Positions 24,801 to 39,800 are shown, numbered from the stretch's first letter. The stretch: 64,000 bases of DNA from Loripinus fragilis (GCA_964019695.1 OZ026526.1:14660754-14724753); one strand, 5' to 3'. Made by a program: numbers and translations. The notes: generated by a model not told the origin, from the sequence alone.

Positions 24801-27800
24801 TGTCACTTCTAGCCAATATATTCGATGTTCGAAGTGTATTGCAAGGGCAAGTGAGCTTAACAGCTGTCAATCAAATTTATGTCATTCATGAGGCTATGCA
24901 CGGTTGCAAAAATCTTAAGGATTCATTAAAGGCTTGCTTTGAAAATGAAAATATAAAATGATGTATTTCTGTCCTGAAGATCCAAAAGAAACAGTCTGAT
25001 CTGGGTTAATATTGTTTGCAGACAGCATTCAATGGTGTAACCAGAACGCTGAAAAAGTTACGCAAATCAAAGGGAGACTACTGTATCAAGCAATGATTCT
25101 CTACAATTATGTCCCTTTTCAAAATGGGAACTTCTCTTAAAGGAAAGAATTTGCTCCCAAAGGTATTAAAAATCACTTTTAATTATAAGGTGAGCTCCCT
25201 TGAGTGTTACTATTTTTATTTTGCATGTGCGTATACTGCGTAATGGGAGCTACGCCAATGCCATTTGTCATAAATGGCAGGAAAAGTGTTAAAAAATAGG
25301 GTTCTGTAAATTTGGAAATTTTGGGGAGGGTTTTACTTTTGCAAAACTTCACATTTGCTAAGTTTCGTGAAAATAAAACCCTCACAAATTGGTGAAATCA
25401 CTCTCTTGTTTACTAATTACAGGTAAATCAGGTCCTTGTCACGTATTTTTGACATTGCAAATATGTGTTTTAATTCGTCAAAGTAAAATTCTCACAAAAA
25501 TTTCGGAATTTACTATAGAAGACTTACAGGTATCAATACAGCTCGGTAAAGAGGGATGGCTTTTTCTTCTGCTTTGTTGATTGATCCCGATTTCTTCAGA
25601 AGTGGAGTCACAGATGTGGCACTTCCATAATCCTGAAAAACAAGCAAACTTTTCATAAAACACTCTGTCATGTCGCACAGCTTTAGATATGATGGGTATC
25701 ATGTTTTTTTTGTTACTGTTCTTTCTTTCTTTTTTCAACCTAAAAACTGCAAAATCTGTTTCTGTATGAAAACTGTTGAGAATATTAACCGATCTACATT
25801 CAAATTGTATGATGCTTGCACGTCTTTCCTGTAAGATCTTTTAATTTAATTTTTTAATAATCTGTATATGACAAAAAATGCATGCAAAATTACCCAACAT
25901 GCAGAGTTAATACAGAATTAGCTTTCAATGTAGAAATGATATCGGATAAAATGATAAACTTATGTACACAGTGGGTTCTTTTTATGCCAAATATGATAGA
26001 TCCCATGTAAATAGAAAACATTCAATATGACTGGACACATGGACTAAATTTATTTTTAAAATGTAGAAAAACATTCAAGCATAGAAAGCTGTGAACCATA
26101 CAAGGGCGTAACCAGAACACCAAGCTATCCACTTACATCAAAGGGAGACAAACAAAATGAGCAGTGATTTCTTCAATTGTGTCCCTTTTCAAAATGGGGA
26201 CTTCACTTAAAGGCAAGAATTTGCTCCCTTTAAGAAATGTCCCCTTTGTTTTGGTGATCCCTCCTCAATGTGTACATTTTTTCATTACGCACATGCCTAT
26301 TGTGCGTAATGGCAGCTACGCCAATGCCATATGACACCTAAAATTAACATCTTACATGCACACCAGAGTTGCCTATGCAAAAGAAAATGCCATCAAACCC
26401 TAGTCCAGTTACACACCGGGTAGGCGGCAATCGAAAACATTCATTCTATTGACCAATGTAGATCAAAAATCATTAGAAACAGAGTATCTGATTGCCATTA
26501 GTCGCCCCACTGGTGACAAATGGCAATCAAAAACACTGTTTGTAGCGATTTTTGATCCGCGTCCGTTGATTGTTAAAAGCATTTTCTATTGCCGTCTATC
26601 CGTTGTGAGTTAGCTGCATAGCTTTCATCATTTACTCTTTGCCCACTGGAAAAATTTTCATGTGTTTTTTTTTTTGCCGTCTGCTGATATTTTTTTTTTC
26701 AAATTTGCAAAATTCTTTCATGAATACCATCAGAGCCTCAAACACTTTGGATCCAGATCAGGTCAGACGTTCTGCTGGGCCTGATCTGGATCCAAACATT
26801 TTGCAAAGGTTACCAGCAGACGCCACTGGTAGGCAAAGATTTAAAGTGTTTTGAATATTTAAAGTCATGCTTGGTATTGTAAAATTTGGAATAATGAACT
26901 TCAAGTTATCCAGTTAAATGGCAATAATACCCAATTTATTGAAAAACACAATTGAGACGCAGCATGAGATTTCCAACGATATGGTATGTGCGACCAGCAA
27001 AGGCTCAGATCATCCTGCGCATACACGCAATCTGATCAGAGCCATTGCAAGTCGCTTGAATATTCTATGACTGTTAAGCTACTGATCAAACAGCATTTGG
27101 AGTTTCTAAGCTTAAAAGGAGGCTGCACAGGCTCGTCTGAATCTACACTTGTCGAAAATGCCACATTGGTGAAAATCACATATCACAGCTCAATTATCTT
27201 TGGTTAGAGTATTATTTAAAGGGAGTCAACTAGGCTGTACATGTACTACTAACTAAGTAACTGATCAAATCTACTCCAGTGTGAATCACAAAAAAGTACA
27301 GGAAGACCTGTCTTAAGCTGCCACTCAAAAATAGATAAAAACAAAGGCTTTAAAGACAAATGGTAGCTAAATGAAGTTCAAAAGTATTGCAGAATGCTCT
27401 CTTGGAACATTCTGCAACACTTTCGACCTAGATTAAGCAAAACCAATTTTTAGTCTTCTTTTTGAGTGGCTGCTAAAGACAGGTTTTAATGTGCTACTAC
27501 ACTCAGTATGGAAAAAAATGTTTTGAAATGCAGAACCAATTTTTAAGCACACAAGGAAAGTGTATGTGAGTAGGTAAGAAAACAATTGGCTAAAAAGTCA
27601 AAAATTGGTCTACTACAATACAATACTCATACTGGTAAATGTATACGTCGATTTGGTGGTATTTATGGGTACTGCCGGTACTTCATAGACCAGAAGTGGT
27701 AGATATTGGTGTAAATATTATACAGTCAAATCTCGGTTATCCGAACGTCAATTATCCGAAACTACTGGGTTATTCGAAGACGACGGACAGTCCCGACTTT

Positions 27801-30800
27801 TTTCTCTATTATCTATTGCAATAAAACTACTGATTACTCGAATTTCGATTATCCGAAAAAATCAATTTTTCGAAGTGATTCGTCGGTCCCGATTAAAGAA
27901 ATTGCTATTAAATTACGCTTCAAGATTCGAAGTCCTAATGTCACACATGGTGATCATGATTTCTTTGATTGGTCGAGTTCGATTTACACACCTAAGTGAT
28001 TCAGCCAGGTAATTGACACCGGATTAACGTTCACACTATTACGTGATGAACCGCTAAGTGAGTAAATAGTGTCTTAAATTAAGGTCGTTTGCAATGATGG
28101 TTTTGTTTGATGTTTAATTAGGGGCATACATGAGCTAAATTGATTTAAATTTGATCCTCTCTCATCCTTTGATTTATTCTTGACCACTGTACATTAAGCG
28201 AGCACGCCAAGCGCACCGACTGATTACAACAAAAATAACAATTTCGATAATAGACGAATATCACGGACATGTGCTTTGAGTGCTCAAAAGAACCGTCTAA
28301 TCGAAACACTTCTTTTGAATGCCTAAAACACAATTTTACGATTGAGGGAAAACGTCCAAAACCTAGGTTTGGATGCTTAAAAGGACCCTCTCATCGAGAC
28401 GGTTCTTTTTAGCATCCAAATCGTATGTTTTCGCTGAAATAAAAGAAAAGTTACCAGACCAAAAAAGCACACAACGTCGGGCCACCAAAAGCACACCAGC
28501 GATATGCAATCTCAATGGCCTATCGCTGGTGGGCCGTTGATGGCCCGACGTTGTGTGCTAGCTTGTTGGAGACGTAAGGACAGTAGGGCGATAAAAAAAG
28601 AAGTACAATATTTTGTCAGTAAACATGGTTCATCAATTTACATTTAACTTTTATTTTCATGTTGTTACGTAACATGTATATAGTGTGTAAGCTCTGATTT
28701 TCTTTTTTTTTCTGCGTTCTTAGACCTGCAAAGCATAAGAGACGATAAGGCCACAGCCTCCAAGGAGCTCATTTTCTTTACTACTTAGACAGATGTTCCG
28801 ATTACTTCACGGAAAACACGATTTGAAAATGCAAACTCTGGCAAAACAATGACGTTCTATGAAAGCATCCGAGTTTTTTTCCGAAAATATCCGAAAACTC
28901 CCGATTTCGATCATTCGAACTAACGATTATTCGAAAGGATTCCAGCGGTCCCTGGCACTTCGAATAATCGAGGTTTGACTGTATAGAAACACATGTCATA
29001 TGCCTAAAGGACTATAAAATTAGATCATTTTTAAGTATTTGGCATGCACATGGCGATTTATGTAAGCATTTAGGAATAAATTCGAGTACCGATCTGGATG
29101 ATCGGTACTCGTATCTATTTCTTAATGCTTACATAAATCGCCATGAACATACTGAATACTTAAAAATGATCTAATTCTATAGTCCTTTAGGCATATGGCA
29201 TGTTTTTCTATATAGTATTAACACCAATATCTACCACTTCCGGTCTATGAAGTACCGGCAATACGCGTAAATACCATCAAATCGACGTATACATTTACTG
29301 GTGTGATACTACAAGGTCTACAAAATCAAGATGAAAATTCCATTAACTCTATGAATGCTAGGTAATTCTGCATTCTTTTTGTTGTCTAAAAATATAAAAA
29401 AATCTAAAACCAAAAACTTTCAGGAGTACCGTTAGAGTTTCAAATACAATGCAATTGAATCCAGATCAAGCCAGACATTTGTTGTGCCTGATCTGGGTCC
29501 AAACGGGTTGCAAAGTTATCAGCAGGGGACAAAGGTCACCACTTGTGAGTAAATAATTGAGGTACTACGTTATGCTCACAGAATTTAAAAGGCTTTGTTT
29601 CACTAAATGTGAATCCTTCGAAAATCCCGATAAACAGTTAATCAACACTCAAGTCTAGCTGGACCTGGAAATTTTCAGCAAGATTTTCATGCACAGATCC
29701 AGAGGGGTGGGGTGGGGGACAGGAGGTTAGCCCCCTCCCCCTGAAAAATCACAAAGCTGTAGGGTTTCTTAGCAAGACTGGTTGGGATCCCCTGAAAAAT
29801 CACAAAGCTACAAAGCCAGTATTCAATGTTGGGCCATCATCGCCCCACCAGCTGAACGCCATTTAAATGGCGCTTTGCTGGTGGGCCAATGATGGCCCAC
29901 TTTAAGTGGTATTTGGAACCTCTCCCCTCATCAACTCGAAAAAAGAAAAAACAAGTCGGAGGTAGAACCCTCTGACAAAACTTTCTGGATCTGTGTATGA
30001 TTTTTATGTGAATTTTAGTGAATGCTCTATTAAATTTCAAACCAGATATTAAGGCTTAGACAAACAGGACCGTTACTATTTGACTGACAGTTTGAGAATC
30101 AAAGACTTTATAAAAGCTCAAATTTAGTTAAGAACAGCACAAATAAAACTACAAATTTTAGAACATTTCACATGTGCATTCTATTCTTCTAACAACATGT
30201 ATGCCTCAATGTTTTGGGAACAGAAGGCGAGTTGCTTTTTTAGAAAGAAGAGATAAATAATGCATAGTATACCAACCCTTTCTGCCATAAAGAAAAAAGT
30301 TTTTTTAAAAAATCTGTTCTTTTGATGTCGTTTGCTGCATAATTTTGCTTACACAGCAGATGATTTTCAAGTTTGCAGACAAACAGTTTGGATCCTGATC
30401 AAACTCTACCATAAGGCGGGAGCTTCCAAAGTACATGTACACATTTCACTCATTGTCTGCTGGTTTGTCCTCTGCTAATAACCAATGCAAAGAATTTGGA
30501 CCAAGATCAGAGCTGACAAAATGTCAGGCCTAATCTAGATCCAAACTGTTTGACACTTTGATGGTATTAGAAGACTTTTTTAATCAGCAGAAAACAAAAA
30601 CTCATAAATAATTACCTAGCATGCAAAGAGTAAATTGCAGGTAACAACTGCAAGTGACTCTACTTGACTTAGATGGTAGTGAAATGCACAGCCTGCTCAA
30701 TTGGACATTACACCTAAAAAGCTAGGTTTAAATACAGAAAGTTTCATCACTTGGTTACAATAAAAACTTCAGCAAAAAATCATCATAGGGAGCGCAGTGG

Positions 30801-33800
30801 CTGAGTGGTAGAGCGCTTGACTTGAGACTGAGAGGCCTTGGGTTTGAGCATCACAGGCATCCTTGAGCAAGACACATTAATCCTAGCTAAGTACTGGTTC
30901 AACCCAGGAAGACCTGTCCCTACATAACTGAAAGATTGTTGATGGGACGTAAAGAATCAAATCAAACAAACAAACAAAATTCATCATTGTATAATAAAAG
31001 CTATGTGTATAGAACCTGCGATAGTATGGACACATACATGCATACTACAGACGAACAGACAGACTTACATACAGACAAATTCTGTGAAACCCATTGAACA
31101 TACATACAGGTATACCCGGAAATATAAAATCCATATTGCTCCCAAAACATCAAAGCATTGACTAGGCCTCCAGATAAGAGGGTACAATAAAAAAATATTT
31201 TTAGTTCTTATGAAAAACAAATGTTGTGGGTACTCAAAAGATCCGTCTCAGTGAGACGGTTCTTTTGAGCACCCAAAACATTCTGTTCAGACTGCAGCAT
31301 AGAATAATAGTCAAATTGTACGCTCAAATTTTTCCTATATCTGAATCACACTTTTGATCTGTACCATGAGAAAAGAGACCTATTGCATAAAGCGGACAAA
31401 AATGGTGGCTCGTATGGGCAGCGACGCAAGAAAACCTGCCTTTGGGGTTTCGGACAAAGTGAGATTCAAACCAGACTGCTCAGCTACAAAGACTAGCTTG
31501 AAAATTGAAAATTTGCTTGTACAAAGTCTATATATAGTACTTTAGATTAATCGAATAACAAAGGTGCTAATCAGACAGCGCAGATGCGCAGGCTGGTCTG
31601 CGCCTTTGTTGTTCGCGAACCCCCGAGGACAGGTTTTCCTTCGTTGAGGTCCATATACAGGTCAGTCCCGTTAGTACTCGTCACATTATTACGTGAGTGC
31701 TTATAGCGCGGATCTGCCTTGGCTCCCAAATTTTAAAAAATCTTTTTTTTTTTTTAGATTTTTTTATTCATCTTTCCAAACGGCTTTTTACTTTAATTCT
31801 AATTAGTTTTGCCAAAACATTACTATTCACTCTTGGAATAAATAATGCATGCGCGTAGTAACGGGACTGACCTGTATAAATATGCAATAAATGTGGTTTT
31901 CTCATGATACAACAAGTCTAAACCCCTTTACCTCATTATCTTCAACATCAACATCTAGCATAGGAAATGTATCATTTCCCAAATATTGCATCTGTAACAT
32001 AATATGTCATTTCCGTAATACAGTGAGTTTCCAAGAACCATATCTCAAGTAATGGCCCATATAGTAAAAGTAACCAAACCTTTTTGGAGCAGAGTTCAAA
32101 AAAGGCTGGGCAATAAAAAAATCAAGTATTTTAAAGAACTACTGAAGGACTGTCCCAAGCTACTGAAGGACTGTCCCACAGTTTTCAACGACTATATCCT
32201 TTGAATATCTTTTCTTTTGACAAGTTTACTGATATTTAAGGTGACGCCTTGTGGTCATCTGCTGGGAAAGGGCTGACCACTTGGCTCTCGTTTGTGGTGT
32301 CTAATTGTGATGTTGTCACTTTCCCATTGGTATCCTGGGTCAGGTGTGGTGCTTGATTGTATTGATTCCTGATCTTTGCCCTCTTTCTTACTTTGAGTTC
32401 AGTGAATATTCTAAAACTTCATAATATTATAATTATAACACAGTAAAACCTGTCTTAAGCGGCCACTCAAAAAAGACAAAACAAAGGTCTTAAAGACAGA
32501 TGGTAGCTTAATGCACATCGAAAGTATTGCAGAATATTTTTGACCTGCATTAGGCGATAATCTGTCTTGAAAAACAATTTTGGTTTTTTTTTGAGTGGCT
32601 GCTTAAGACAGGATTTACTGTAGATCTTTGACTAGCAGTCAAAATATTCCATAACAGAAATGAAGAGATTTTGACTACCAATTGACTAAGAAATATTCAA
32701 AATGGGCCAAAACTGAAAGAGACATGACTCAGAGAATTTCCACTAAAGATGGGGAGTCTAACTAGCAGCTCGACAAAAGTCCATGCACTATAATAATAAT
32801 TCTGAAAATCACAATCCTAGCATCTAGCATCTCTGTTTCATTAGTATAAAGATTATTGTTCTACTTTTTAGTTCCTAAACCAGTTTCTTTCTTTGATAGC
32901 ATGTCACATACCATATCTGAACTAATACAACCATGCAACTACCAGCTTAGCAAAAGCATAGTTTGGTGATATAGCTGTCAGGTAAATATAAACAATTTGC
33001 CATACAGTTGCTGGTATTTTAATACTGATAGGCAGAGTGAGATGTTTTAAAGAGACAAAGCTAATTAATGAACATGATTCTTGATTAGTGCATATTTCAA
33101 AATAGGTTTCCTTATTTTCAGAAACATATGTTGTTGGCACACATTGTAATTGCCTCATAGGCAATTCCAATGTGCACCCACAACATATGTCAATTCAATA
33201 ATGAGTGTTTTTCACCATAAACTATTTTTCACAAACTTCTCAACTACTTTTTTATGTTTATTGTAATGAGCATGTAGAAATGAACACTTTTTGTATAGTT
33301 TGGCATGCACCTGGATGGCAATAATAGATAGCCAATTTTATATTATTGACAGCTTATCTTTAGATATTTCATTGGAATGAAATGCTTACTTGGTGGTTGC
33401 CTGGTTGTAAGAGCACGCTAATAAGCACATACTCAGTACTTTATGGGTTTTTTGCACAATTCCAATCAATCCAGTCCTGTAATCTTAAATTGATTTTTAA
33501 TAAGAGGATAAAACATTCTCTTCCATGTATTAACGTTTGCCATGCCCGAGTGTGATAATGTGTTGCAGCCCGAACCGTGAAGCAATGAGGGCTTTACAGT
33601 TCGGGCTGCAACACATTATCACATTATTAAATAATACTACGACTTCAATAGGAACACATATGTAACTGATTAACATATTTTGAATACAGGTGTCTACAAT
33701 ATACACACTGTAGAATGTATAGACACAAGCATATATTTTCCAAGTTACATTAATTATTTATCACATGTAATTCCTTGTTGACCGATTTGGCTATAAACTT

Positions 33801-36800
33801 TGCCCTCAAGGCACTTCAAGTAAAATCAAAAGACAAATAATCAAAACATACAGTCTCTTAATTTCCATGGAGAAAAAATGGACAAAAATACCTACCTGCT
33901 AACCCAATTTTTAAATAAAGACAAAATGGAAAACATAACTATTTCTTTTTTAAGCCATATCAATGTTATTGGCAGCTCATTAATCACACTGGTTACATGA
34001 TACAAGTCCTAAGCTTAGGGTGCATCCTATTGCGCTTATGCAATCATCATGTATAGATTGTGCCATTATTATTTTTCGCATTTAACACTAGGCCAGATAT
34101 GACAAAATGTATGCAAACCAAATAAATTGAAAATTGAAAAAAATACTTGGATGCAAACACACAATACAATGCACCTCTTATGAAAGACATACATATATAA
34201 TAGTGAGTGTAAAGAATGGGTATGGAAGGAATTACAGCACAAAAAGCTTTTTAAGCACAGACATAAAGAGCCATTTCATGAGAAAACCTATTTATGCTAG
34301 CATCAAAAGTGCAGATTGATGTGTGCTTGTGCATGTGTGCAATCTGATCAGCATCAACATTATTATCTCTTCACCTAGTGGGAAATTTTGTCATGTTTTT
34401 TGTTGTCTGCTGATTCTTTTCAAAATCAACTTTTCCGAAAAATTCTTTCAGGAATACCATCTGAGTGTCAAACAGATTGGATCCAGATCAGGCCCGACAT
34501 TTTGTCGGGCCTGATCTGGGTCCAATCTGTTTGCAAAGGCTATGAGCAGACGACACTTATAGACAATGAGTTATCTGGCTAGATAGTAAATTAGCTATAC
34601 TTGCTTCATCCCAGTTTTCAGGAATCTAGCTAGTCTCTGTAGCTGAGCAGACTGTTTTGAGTCTAACTTGATTGCAAACCCCCAAGAAAGGTTTTCTTGT
34701 GAGATGAGCTCATTTGTGATACAAGAAGCATCAACATCTGGAATGCCCTAATGTCCGCGAACATACATAGAATATACATGTACATAGTACCAGCCCCCAT
34801 AAATCTGTTAGAGTTAAGCAGACTCTAGCTTGACAAAACTACTTTGACATCTTAACCTTTAACCTTTTCAATTTATATATCAAAGGACAGACACTTGGTT
34901 CCTTCAATCCTTGGCAATACTCAAAGTGAGTCACTTTTTATGTTATTTACATGTTGTCAATTAAAGTCCCTACAGACCTTCACAGAGGCTGATCAGCTGA
35001 GCTTTTGAACTTAATGTCTAGCTGTCCACTGCCCCCACCCCCTCAACCTATAGTTCCCTGATCACTTATATCAAAATAGATCCAGGAAATTCCATTTTGT
35101 AAGAACACTGCTATGACCTTGAAAATAATGTGACCTTGAAAATGAAGTAAAGGTCACCAAAAACTGGACAATTTTTCACCATATCCAAGCTAAAGGTTAA
35201 GAGTCAAGTTTCAGTTTATATGCCACCTCCTTAATTCTACCTTTTTAACTTGAGGCACTCCTCCATGCTGACCGGGAACCAAAATGCTCACTCCATTCCC
35301 AGAACTCTTCTCACTTCCTTTACTGGACTGGTTCTCTAAATTCTGAATACTCAGAAGTTCAACAGTTTTCGGAGAACCATTCACAGCTACTGTAGCCACC
35401 TGCAGCTGTGAGACATCTGCATGATTTGGTTGAATGATCATGTTGTTTTTGTTGGGATGTGCAGACTCTGAGAGGTGTGAGCACTTTGTGTCCAGATCGA
35501 GAGTGTACACGGTTAGTTTAGCATCCTTGCTAGTGTCCTCACTAAGTGATTTAGTTGAGTCCAGTGATGTTAATTCCTGTCCAGACTTCTAAAACATGCA
35601 ATTGGTGAAATCAATGAGTAACAGTGTTACACCGCATACTGCAAAACCAACAAGATATATATTGACAGACTTAAAAACGCAACACTTGAATAGCAGCTTT
35701 AAAAGAGGTCTTGAAAAAGAATGCAAAATTATCATTTGGGTTATATGTTAAAGAGTGTTCATTTATACACATGGAAAAGTTTGTCCAATAAAATTGAATT
35801 TGAAGGATTAAAATTCAAATGTTTTGAGATAGGGGTCAGCTGTTTCATGTAACAAAATGTAATCAGTGTAAGAGTGAAGACTCCCTATTTCTTTAAAACA
35901 AGAAACACAAGAAGCATCAAATTTGTGTCATGGACTTTGTTAGTGATTGAGAAATAATGTTTGTATTGATTGGCAGGTCTGCGATAGGCTTTGAATGCTA
36001 ACTTGACATTTATCTGTTTGTACTCTGACATTCGATGCTTTAAAATCACTGTTGTTTAAGAAATGCTTTTAGTTTTGATTTGTTTGATTTGACTATTTAC
36101 GCACCAGTCAACAATTTTTCAGTTATGTCTGGGCGGGTCTTCCTGGGTTGAACCAGTACTAAGCAAGGATCCAGATCCCCCTTTATGTAGGCTAGCAAAT
36201 TTCATCGGCAATTATTGTTGAATGAACACAAATGATATAATGTCTGAACTCGATAACTGACCATGGTCCACTTAAGTGTGATCAAACTGCAAAATACCGC
36301 TTGGACTAGACTCAAGCACTGGTTACTCTGCAGTAGGCAAAATGAAAATGTCATTGAAAAATATAATCAGCGCTTCATGAGATATCAGGAACACAAGAAA
36401 TTGCTAAAAAACTGCATGTGAAGCACTGCTGGGACTATAACATTGAAGTGAAAGTAACTACAACCCTAACCAGCTCTTAAGCTAGACCATAAATATGCTA
36501 TTAGGGCTGCAATGTTTTCTGATCAAACATCGACCAGAGACTGTTTGATCACACAGTCACAATTCAAAAACTGAACACTGCACACACAGTTTGGTCAGTT
36601 ATCAAACTCACTCAACAAAAGATAAGGAAGCAGAAAATACAAAACTCCAAGAAATTAAAGCTACCATTCAGAAATGAAATTAAGTTGCACTCAAAGCAAT
36701 TAGTAAAGTAAAAATCAAAATACATTTAGTATGCATGCAATGTGCAAACAAGAATATATGATACTAAAATTTGCTACATGTAAATGCACTTTAAAAGCAG

Positions 36801-39800
36801 GTAAAATATTTAAAATATTTAGTGCATATAAGTGCTACGTGTAAATGCACTTTAAAAGCAGGTAAAATCTTTGGTACTATTTAGTGCATATTAGTGCTTT
36901 CTTAAATGCCTTCAGAACTTTAGGAAATCTAAAACTATCAGACAAATTTGATATTAATAGGATTGCGTTAGAGCCACTTGGTACCACACCATAAAGTGAC
37001 AGCCAGTGTCCATTTTAAATTTTGGATTCACTAAAGGTATGAAACATTTTCTCTTAAATCTGGTAAATTGAAAGTTCACCTCGGTTTGTTTCAGTTTAAC
37101 CATAGGTCAATTAAATGACAGAGTATATTTCTTGCAAAATACACATTCAGAGTGTGCTTAGACCAGAACTTTTTATGAGTTGATTTACGGGAAAAAAAAT
37201 CAGATTTAGGGTTGGGGTGACGAAGAAAAAAAAGCTCTGAAAATGACCATTTGACTGGTCATTTTCAGAGCTTTTTTTAAAAAATCTCCAGAAAAAACAG
37301 CAAAACTAGTAAGGTAAACCAACGGTCTGTATTAAATCTTTAAATATTTCATAATTTTCCTAAAAATTTGGACAGGACAATCACTTTTAACAGAGTCACT
37401 CTCAAAATTACACAGAAAGAACCTCAAAAAAATTTTTTTTCAACAAAACAAATAATATTTGTAGTCCGCGGATAAAATAATAAAATAATTTTAGAATTTT
37501 TTTCTACTTTCAAGAAAATTACAGCAGGAGGGTTTGTAAATCAACTAATAAAAAAATTCTGGCCTTTAGGTGTTATAAAACACTTTTTATGCAGCTAAAA
37601 CAGATAATGCTGAACGCTTTGAACTTTGAGTAATTTTACATGCTAAATTGGCGTATGCCATCTTTTTTAAAAAAAATATGTTTTCAATAAAAAAAAATTA
37701 TGAATTCTATTAGAGTGACAAACAGTTTGGATTTGGATCAGGAACAACGCAAAAATTACTTGGCATGCGAAAAATTTAAGAGAATTATCACTGTTTAACG
37801 TTTGCAGAAAACATTTTATTTCGAACTTTTTTGAAAACCTTAAGATCCTAGGTGAACCTCAATGTTACCTTGTAAGTGCCTTGTTCTAGTAAGTAGTGAA
37901 AATATTTATTTCTCAGAGGTTTAGATAAACAAAAAATTTCAGCGTAAAATTGTAAATATTTTCTTACCCATCAATTTTAACGTATGTTTTGGGTGTTCAA
38001 AAGAACTGTCTCATTGAGACGGTTCTTTTGAGTACCCACAACATATGTTTTGGTTGAGAAATAAGAAAATTAAATTTTCATTACGCACTCTAAACTAAAG
38101 TCCTGATTTCTGAAGGACAAAAATTGATTATTTTCTGCTTACACTGTCAATTTCTCCGCCGTTCTGCACATGTACCTGATCATGTGGATCATATTCTCCA
38201 GGCTCTGGCTGATCCGGATCTTCACAGCCAACTATAGAAGGTTCTGAAATATCAAGGTAGCTTGCTACATGTAATCATCTTGTAAGGTCTTTTTACACAT
38301 TATTATCATAACTATAAGGTCATTCATATTTTCTTACCCCTTAATTTTTAGCAAATGTTTTGGGTGCTCAAAAGAACCGTCTCATTGAGACTGTTCTTTT
38401 GAGCACCCACAACATTTGTTTTGGTTGAGAAATAAGAAAAGTATTTTCCTGTTATTCACTCTTTACTAAAGGCCTGTCAATCAAAATAATTTTAAGGTCA
38501 GCAATAACTGTAAGGTTTATTATATAATTTTAAGGTCTTACATTATAACTGAAAGGTTCTTTCCTTCATTTTAAATGTTATATCAATTCTTATATCTGTA
38601 ATCATCATCATCATCACCATCATCTGTATTTATATAATACAGGTCAGAATTCCCACGTTTTCACAAGCCTGCAGGGTCTCTTCTAAATATGTGGCCTACC
38701 CTACCTAAAATTGTCAAACATGTTACCCAAAACACGCTTATTTTTTTATTTGGCCAAAGTTCACATTAAGGTTTAAGGAATAGGGCAAGAAGCGAAGGGA
38801 GTCTGAATATTTAGAACTTACCTGTGACCAAAAAGAAAAACGCTAAAACGCCTATAGCACCAATGATCATCCCTGGAACAGCAAAGGACCAGCCCCATGC
38901 ATGGTTCACCCAGATCCCTGCTATAAGGGAGCCAGTTATGTTCCCTACAGATGTGTGGCTATTCCATACACCCATGATAAAACCCCGCCTGAAAAGACAC
39001 AAAAATCAAATTAATCGTTGTTTTCTATAAATGCAACTCATTCGGCAAAAAAAATAATGTGTGTTTCAGGTTACATGAAATTTTAAAATAGGAACGGATT
39101 GGTAGGATTTTTTTTATTTTGTTAAAAGTTTTTACAAGGGGAAGATGGGGAAACAATATGGCCAAACCGAGAAATCCCTTGGAAATCCCCTAAAAATGCT
39201 TAAAAAATTAGGCTCCATCGGGTGACCTGAAAAACACATTTCTTTTTATTTTAGGCCATGTACATGTAAAATGGGAGATGGTATTATTAACCAAGGCTCA
39301 TTATTTCATTAGAATCATGAAAACGGAAAAAAATAATGCTACCTACATACCCATCCCTAAAGCTTCCTAGTAGGAAGTAGTAAACCAAACATTTTTAAGC
39401 ATGGCCTATTCTGTTTAGGAAAATTGTTCTTATCGGGGTTCATAATGTTTCCTTTCATGTCAAAAGTATAGTCTGAAGAGCATTTGAATATATACTCAGA
39501 AGAAAAAGTTTAGTCAGTACAGACACGGTGTGCAATAATTTTGAAGACAGTCTTAATATTGACAAAAACCTTACTCAACATGAAATTCATACAATTTCCT
39601 ATAAATTTGAACATTTTCAACAAAACATTTTGAAAACAAACCCCTTTTCTTCATCAAAATCGCACAAAGGGGTCAACATTAAAATTCAAACTTCAAAAGT
39701 CAGTCTAGCCCCTGGCAGTATAGACGGAACATTCTCGTACCTGTTGCATGTCTAAGGCCATTTAAGAAGTTTCCAAGCTGCCATGAAGCGATTACGTCAT

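Larger units (their letters stand above)
27607..29320. mobile_element. Long palindromic element N, interrupted in one arm
   Basis: The left arm (TACTGGTAAATGTATACGTC, CTTCATAGACCAGAAGTGGT) pairs with the right arm (GACGTATACATTTACTGG, CACTTCCGGTCTATGAAGTA), and further in 28990-29096 pairs with 29105-29205 around GATCTGGATGATC. The left arm is split by the pogo-like insertion at 27723-28981. Without it, the palindrome is ~450 bp. Confidence 0.85.

Noticed and set aside
27723..28981. Possible pogo transposase gene in the element.
   Set aside because: Only frames under 65 codons, none with a DDE or HTH pattern; the interior consists of palindromes.
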